Shown here in pieces: positions 5,223 to 6,803 of a stretch of 6,803 nt of DNA; within the stretch, counting starts at the first letter, position 1; each line of letters starts with the position of its first letter. Below the pieces are notes generated by a model that was not told the DNA's origin, ran no database searches, and was given only the letters and a program-made list of their open reading frames with translations. The stretch covers positions 1 through 6,803 of the forward strand of contig CALHVH010000224.1 in the NCBI GenBank assembly GCA_938039225.1. Direction: 5' to 3'. The DNA comes from an uncultured Gammaproteobacteria bacterium (lineage in GTDB: Bacteria > Pseudomonadota > Gammaproteobacteria > Steroidobacterales > JABDMI01). A program made the position numbers and the translations under genes.

Positions 5223-6803
5223 GCACGTACCACTCCAATTGATCGTTATCGCAATATTGGCATCATGGCTCACATTGATGCAGGTAAAACTACTACAACA
5301 GAACGTATTTTGTATTACACCGGTATTTCTCACAAAATTGGTGAAGTACATGATGGTGCTGCGACTATGGATTGGATGGCGCAGGAGCAAGAGCGTGGTA
5401 TTACTATCACATCTGCGGCAACCACTACCTTCTGGAGCGGCATGGAAAATCAATTTCCACAGCATCGCATCAACATCATCGATACTCCAGGACACGTTGA
5501 CTTCACGATTGAAGTAGAGCGTTCTTTGCGTGTTCTTGATGGCGCGGTAACACTACTAGATGCTAACGCGGGTGTTGAGCCACAAACTGAAACAGTATGG
5601 CGTCAAGCTAATAAGTACGGTGTACCTCGTATTGTGTTCATTAACAAAATGGACAAAATTGGTGCTGATTTTTATCGTTCTATTGAAATGATTCAAGAGC
5701 GCTTAGGTGCAAACCCAATTGCTATGCAGTTACCTATTGGAGCTGAAGACGACTTTAAAGGTGTTGTTGACTTAGTCACAATGGAAGCTATTTATTGGGA
5801 AGAAGAAAACATGGGTATGAAACATACTCGTGAAGCTATCCCAGCTGATCTTCAAGCGCGAGCTGAAGAGTGGCGTGAAAAATTAGTTGAAGCAGCTGCT
5901 GAAGCTAATGAAGCATTAATGGATAAGTACCTTGAAGAAGGCTCGCTTACCAATGAAGAGATTTATGAAGGTATGCGTTTGCAAACCATCGCTAATGAAG
6001 CAGTGCCTTGTTACTGTGGTACAGCCTTTAAAAACAAAGGTGTGCAAGCGGTATTGGATGGCGTTATTCATTTGCTTCCTGCTCCAACTGAAGTACCTGC
6101 TATTAAAGGTATTTTGGATGATAAAGACGAAACTGAATCAGAGCGTATTAGTTCTGATGACGAGCCGTTTTCAGCCTTAGCATTTAAAATTGCTACTGAC
6201 CCATTCGTGGGTACATTAACCTTCTTCCGTGTTTACTCGGGTGTATTGAAGTCAGGTGACTCAGTGTATAACCCTGTACGTGGTAAAAAAGAACGTATTG
6301 GTCGTTTATTGCAAATGCATTCAAACGATAGAGAAGAAATCACTGAAGTACGTGCGGGTGATATCGCCGCTGCGGTTGGTCTTAAAGACGTAACCACTGG
6401 TGATACTTTATGTGATCTTAAAGAAATTATTACGCTTGAGCGTATGGAATTCCCTGAGCCGGTAATTGCGGTTGCGGTTGAGCCGAAGACAAAGTCGGAT
6501 CAAGAGAAAATGGGTATTGCGCTTGGTAAGCTTGCACAAGAAGATCCTTCATTCCGTGTGAATACCGATCAAGAATCTGGCCAAACCATTATTGCGGGTA
6601 TGGGCGAGCTTCACTTAGATATTCTTGTTGATCGTATGAAGCGTGAGTTTAACGTTGAAGCGACAGTGGGTAAGCCACAAGTAGCTTATCGTGAAACGAT
6701 TCGTGGAACGGTTGAGCAAGAAGGTAAATTCGTTAAGCAGTCTGGTGGTCGAGGTCAGTTTGGTCATGTTTGGTTAAAGCTAGAGCCACAAGAGCCAGGT
6801 GCA
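5220..6803 (+). CDS. fusA: Elongation factor G (3'-truncated by window edge)
   Basis: EF-G is the ribosomal GTPase that drives tRNA-mRNA translocation and, with RRF, ribosome recycling in the cytoplasm. The 528 codons visible start MARTTPIDRYRNIGI and reach the early part of domain IV, so about 175 C-terminal residues (rest of IV, all of V) are missing. Nucleotide-binding motifs are intact: AHIDAGKT (17-24), RGITIT with Thr62/Thr64 (59-64), DTPGH (88-92) with the catalytic His92, and NKMD (142-145). The G5 motif reads CGTAF (266-270) rather than the common GSAF. Domains II and III are well conserved (GDIAAAVGLKDVTTGDTLC; GMGELHLDILVDRMKREFNVEA). Residues about 111-180 (LLDANAGVEPQTETVWRQA...FYRSIEMI...AMQLPIGAE) look more like alphaproteobacterial EF-G from memory, while the rest looks gammaproteobacterial. 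It follows rpsG as in most str operons but lies behind a terminator. Confidence 0.98.
   Translation, partial: MARTTPIDRYRNIGIMAHIDAGKTTTTERILYYTGISHKIGEVHDGAATMDWMAQEQERGITITSAATTTFWSGMENQFPQHRINIIDTPGHVDFTIEVERSLRVLDGAVTLLDANAGVEPQTETVWRQANKYGVPRIVFINKMDKIGADFYRSIEMIQERLGANPIAMQLPIGAEDDFKGVVDLVTMEAIYWEEENMGMKHTREAIPADLQARAEEWREKLVEAAAEANEALMDKYLEEGSLTNEEIYEGMRLQTIANEAVPCYCGTAFKNKGVQAVLDGVIHLLPAPTEVPAIKGILDDKDETESERISSDDEPFSALAFKIATDPFVGTLTFFRVYSGVLKSGDSVYNPVRGKKERIGRLLQMHSNDREEITEVRAGDIAAAVGLKDVTTGDTLCDLKEIITLERMEFPEPVIAVAVEPKTKSDQEKMGIALGKLAQEDPSFRVNTDQESGQTIIAGMGELHLDILVDRMKREFNVEATVGKPQVAYRETIRGTVEQEGKFVKQSGGRGQFGHVWLKLEPQEPGA

Noticed and set aside
5265..5267. ATG at codon 16 as the fusA start
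   Set aside because: It would delete the conserved MARTTPIDRYRNIGI leader of domain I. The upstream GTG has a good Shine-Dalgarno at the right distance.
5172..5495. 107-codon open frame on the minus strand over the fusA start
   Set aside because: It is opposite the conserved G-domain of EF-G and runs into the fusA leader. There is no recognisable protein or supporting ribosome binding context.
1..6803. Search for a new accessory system, mobile element, CRISPR array or tRNA/rRNA gene
   Set aside because: The window is filled by four universally conserved genes in their usual order. No transposase, repeat array, integrase site or structured RNA gene was found.

Overview
The window is a housekeeping stretch from a gammaproteobacterium. 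All genes lie on the + strand in the order rpoC (3' part), rpsL, rpsG, fusA (5' part). Three things point to Gammaproteobacteria: the RNA polymerase beta' subunit carries the large trigger-loop insertion seen in E. coli, the rpoBC and str clusters are directly adjacent, and all four proteins align almost continuously with gammaproteobacterial homologues recalled from memory. Base composition is moderately AT-rich and CGT is the favoured arginine codon, as expected of highly expressed genes. The first residues of S7 resemble Francisella S7 and the end of the visible EF-G resembles the Legionella/Francisella type, but I cannot assign a genus.

Layout. Positions 1-3807 encode beta' from about E. 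coli residue 144 to the C-terminus. A perfect 13-bp hairpin with a U-run (3841-3873) ends the rpoBC transcript. A strong sigma70-type promoter (3939-3967, TTGACA-17-TAGAAT) with a GC-rich discriminator then starts the str operon. Between it and rpsL (4104-4478) lies a leader of roughly 130 nt. This leader holds a terminator-like stem ending in seven U residues, a second hairpin and a 19-codon open frame. rpsG (4541-5020) follows rpsL after 62 nt, in the region where E. coli S7 represses its own operon.

The 199-nt rpsG-fusA gap is unusually structured. It holds a 13-bp hairpin, an AT-only dyad that can pair alternatively with the first hairpin, a canonical intrinsic terminator (5106-5132), weak promoter-like sequence and a leader hairpin. 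fusA starts with GTG at 5220 and runs off the window after 528 codons.

Together the genes supply the core transcription enzyme, two 30S proteins (the decoding centre and the 3'-domain assembly primary binder) and the translocation GTPase. No mobile element, CRISPR array, tRNA/rRNA gene or new accessory system is visible. The interest lies in the regulatory architecture of the two large intergenic regions and in some protein-level oddities: a 3-residue insertion and a Cys in S7, and an alphaproteobacterial-looking segment in the EF-G G domain.
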